Shown in pieces: positions 62,201 to 64,000 of a DNA stretch of 64,000 nucleotides. Origin of the DNA: Rotaria macrura (lineage: Eukaryota > Rotifera > Eurotatoria > Philodinida > Philodinidae); contig OENT01000165.1 of assembly GCA_900239685.1 (NCBI GenBank), positions 113,648 through 177,647 on the forward strand, in the 5' to 3' direction. The translations under genes and the position numbers were made by a program. The notes beneath the pieces were generated by a model. That model searched no databases. It was not told the DNA's origin and saw only the letters and a program-made list of their open reading frames with translations. Each line of letters begins with the position of its first letter. Position 1 is the stretch's first letter.

Positions 62201-64000
62201 CAAGCCAATGTAATAGGTAACCATTCCGGACTGTTCATTCGAAGTACTCCCAAAAATGGTGAACGTCCAGTGTACTTAATTAGAAAAACACAATATTGAT
62301 GTTTTTGAAATATTTGGAAAAGTAGATCAATAGAATCAAGCATAATCATCCAAATCCTGAATGGTCAGAGTTTAGAATCAAATTTGAAATCATGTCTAAG
62401 TAGAGAATAGTAAAACGAAAGCATGGGATATAAGAAAAAAATAATAATGAATTTATTATAAGAATGATTTTCTTGTTCAAGAAGGGCAATTGTTTTAAAT
62501 AAATGGAGGATGCGTCCGTACGCATACAGATAAAAATTCAAAATAATTAGATACGAGTTTGAAGAAAATTGATTTTCTGAATCAATTTTAATTGAAAGTG
62601 CATTGTTCTTCGAAAATGAAATATAGTTTAAGATCATAAAAAGTTTTTTCTGTCATTATGTACTGATTACAGTATAATTTATCATCATTCACAGATTAGC
62701 ATATGAAATTTCTTTACTATGCTTCTATTGAGAAATCAAAGAATATGGTTTTAAATACGAACTCGACTCTGAAGTGTCGTATGAGATTTATTTATGATTA
62801 TTTTATGTGAGTAGTATTCACAATTTTTCATAAAATATACGTGATCGTTATTTATTGATTTACATTGGTAAGAGTATGCAAAACCTTTTATTTTCTGAAA
62901 ACATTTACCTCTTGATGTTCATTGATGAGACTAGTTTGTGGATTTTTAAGGTCAACAGCACACGGTTCGATAAGACTGCATGAATTATGATCGTTAATTT
63001 GTACAGATTGACTTAGTTCATGTTCGACTAAAACTAATTGAATATTAATGAACATTGTCAGAATATGCCTATCAAGCCAATGCATCTGACTGATACACTA
63101 GTTTTTGACTTAAGACTATATGTATCATGTAAATAATCAACAACAGACGATGGCACGTGAAATTTTACAATGACAGCTTATAATTCTCGAGAGATTCCAT
63201 GTATATAAGATTTTTCATATTAATGTTGTGGTCCTCTTCATGAGCAACATGACAAGTACCATTTGATATTCGCATCGCGTGAAAAAATTTTGCACACCGA
63301 TAGACCATTCTAATAGTTTCTTGTGGATATTCAAGTTCTTCGAAATGACTCCCAGCTTATAACAATATCAAGGCTTATGTTAGTTTCTATGATAAATGTA
63401 TATGACCTATTCACGATGATCACTTGTAACGAAACATGTAACATGTAGAACTGAAACTTTCAAGATAAATTGTATCTGTTAGATTTGATTACTCGTTACA
63501 TCAGGACATCAAAATTTAGAAAGCAATCATGCTATAAGTTTTGAGGAACATTAAAATTTTAATTTGAAAATCACCCACAAATTCAATTTCTGTCTATCGA
63601 AAATCTCACAATCAAAATGTTTTTCACTATACACATTAGCTTCTGCAGGTCTAAACTCCATCACAAGCAATATCAATGTCACAGAGATGAGTGAGTTAGA
63701 AGATATTAGTCGTAAATTCGATTCATTTTTACATTTAAGGAACAAATGGAAAACAGTATTTTCTTAATACCTTCTACTTCATCATCTTCGTCGTCTTCGC
63801 TTTTCTTTTCTTCCTTCTTTTGCATACGTAAATTTTGTGCTTCAACAAGACCATAGTAAACGCCGCGGGCATTCATCAATGTTTCATGGTTTCCTAAAAA
63901 CATTCGTTTACATACATACGTGTCTATCAACTCTACTTCTGTATTTACCTTCTTCAATCACAGATCCTTTATCAAGAACAATAATTTTCGATGCATCCAC
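59279..64000 (-). CDS. ABCB full transporter (P-glycoprotein/MDR type), C-terminal half, runs off the window
   Basis: On the minus strand the window opens at the end of NBD1 ([21 protein letters not shown]), then an acidic linker, TMD2 ([22 protein letters not shown] … [13 protein letters not shown] … [11 protein letters not shown]), and NBD2: Walker [10 protein letters not shown] (exon 60197-60103), signature LSGGQKQRI (59829-59691), Walker B VLLLDEAT (59605-59550) and H-loop VIAHRLST (59497-59279). Other exons: 64000-63949, 63893-63771, 63033-62909, 62274-62178, 62102-62059, 62003-61899, 61696-61535, 61481-61308, 61248-61219, 61164-61064, 61003-60949, 60889-60822, 60768-60751, 60698-60665, 60600-60556, 60485-60408, 60356-60254. 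All junctions hold phase. The ~50 residues expected between Walker A and the signature, including the Q-loop, are absent. Members export lipids and xenobiotics using ATP. Confidence 0.88.
59824..59824. other. ambiguous base (N) inside the ABCB signature exon
   Basis: This is the only N I noticed in the window. It falls in the second codon of the exon, 5' (in gene sense) of which about 50 conserved residues are missing. It may mark an unresolved allele difference or an assembly fault. Confidence 0.9.

Noticed and set aside
1-64000. CRISPR arrays, operons, ribosome binding sites, rRNA, spliceosomal RNAs
   Set aside because: No spaced repeats or prokaryotic signals were seen, and no recognisable U1/U2/U6, 5S or rRNA words. 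The gene structure is eukaryotic throughout.

Overview
This is AT-rich animal nuclear DNA. It holds intron-rich genes whose introns are mostly about 50-75 nt (GT...AG), a metazoan gene set (nidogen, slingshot phosphatase, FUS/EWS/TAF15-like RNA-binding protein, ABCB transporter, DENN Rab-GEF, PARP), and long gene-poor stretches with a 5'-truncated LINE and MITEs. The very short introns mixed with a few kilobase-sized ones, the AT content and the gene set make me lean towards a bdelloid rotifer (Rotaria/Adineta-like). That is an inference: the sequence shows only an invertebrate-type animal. No prokaryotic, viral or CRISPR feature was seen.

Layout, left to right. 1-2.8 kb: no gene recognised. 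2.8-8.6 kb (+): a three-exon DENN-domain protein with a 3.7-kb intron. 10.4-10.8 kb (+): a two-exon neuropeptide precursor encoding amidated ...YLV-NH2 / ...YWV-NH2 peptides. 10.8-22.6 kb: gene-poor, with a truncated LINE near 18 kb. 22.65-27.71 kb (+): nidogen, 22 exons, 1,220 aa. 28.2-32.2 kb (+): a RING/TRAF-type zinc finger/PARP fusion. 32.9-36.6 kb (+): a manganese-type cation diffusion facilitator. 38.3-40.9 kb (-): slingshot phosphatase. 43.2-45.3 kb (-): a pancreatic-type lipase with a PLAT domain. 45.6-57.3 kb: gene-poor, bracketed by two direct copies of a ~1.5-kb segment carrying the upstream region of the FUS-like gene. 57.3-59.1 kb (+): the FUS-like gene. 59.3-64.0 kb (-): the C-terminal half of an ABCB full transporter running off the right edge.

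Exon structures were read by eye from splice consensus, phase continuity and domain continuity. All internal junctions reported keep frame. First exons of the lipase and slingshot genes are the weakest calls.

The genes do not form one pathway. The most unusual items are the RING-TRAF-RING-RING-PARP protein, the neuropeptide precursor, the duplicated FUS-like promoter (one copy of which holds a datable MITE insertion), and the ABCB second nucleotide-binding domain that lacks the Q-loop region beside an ambiguous base.
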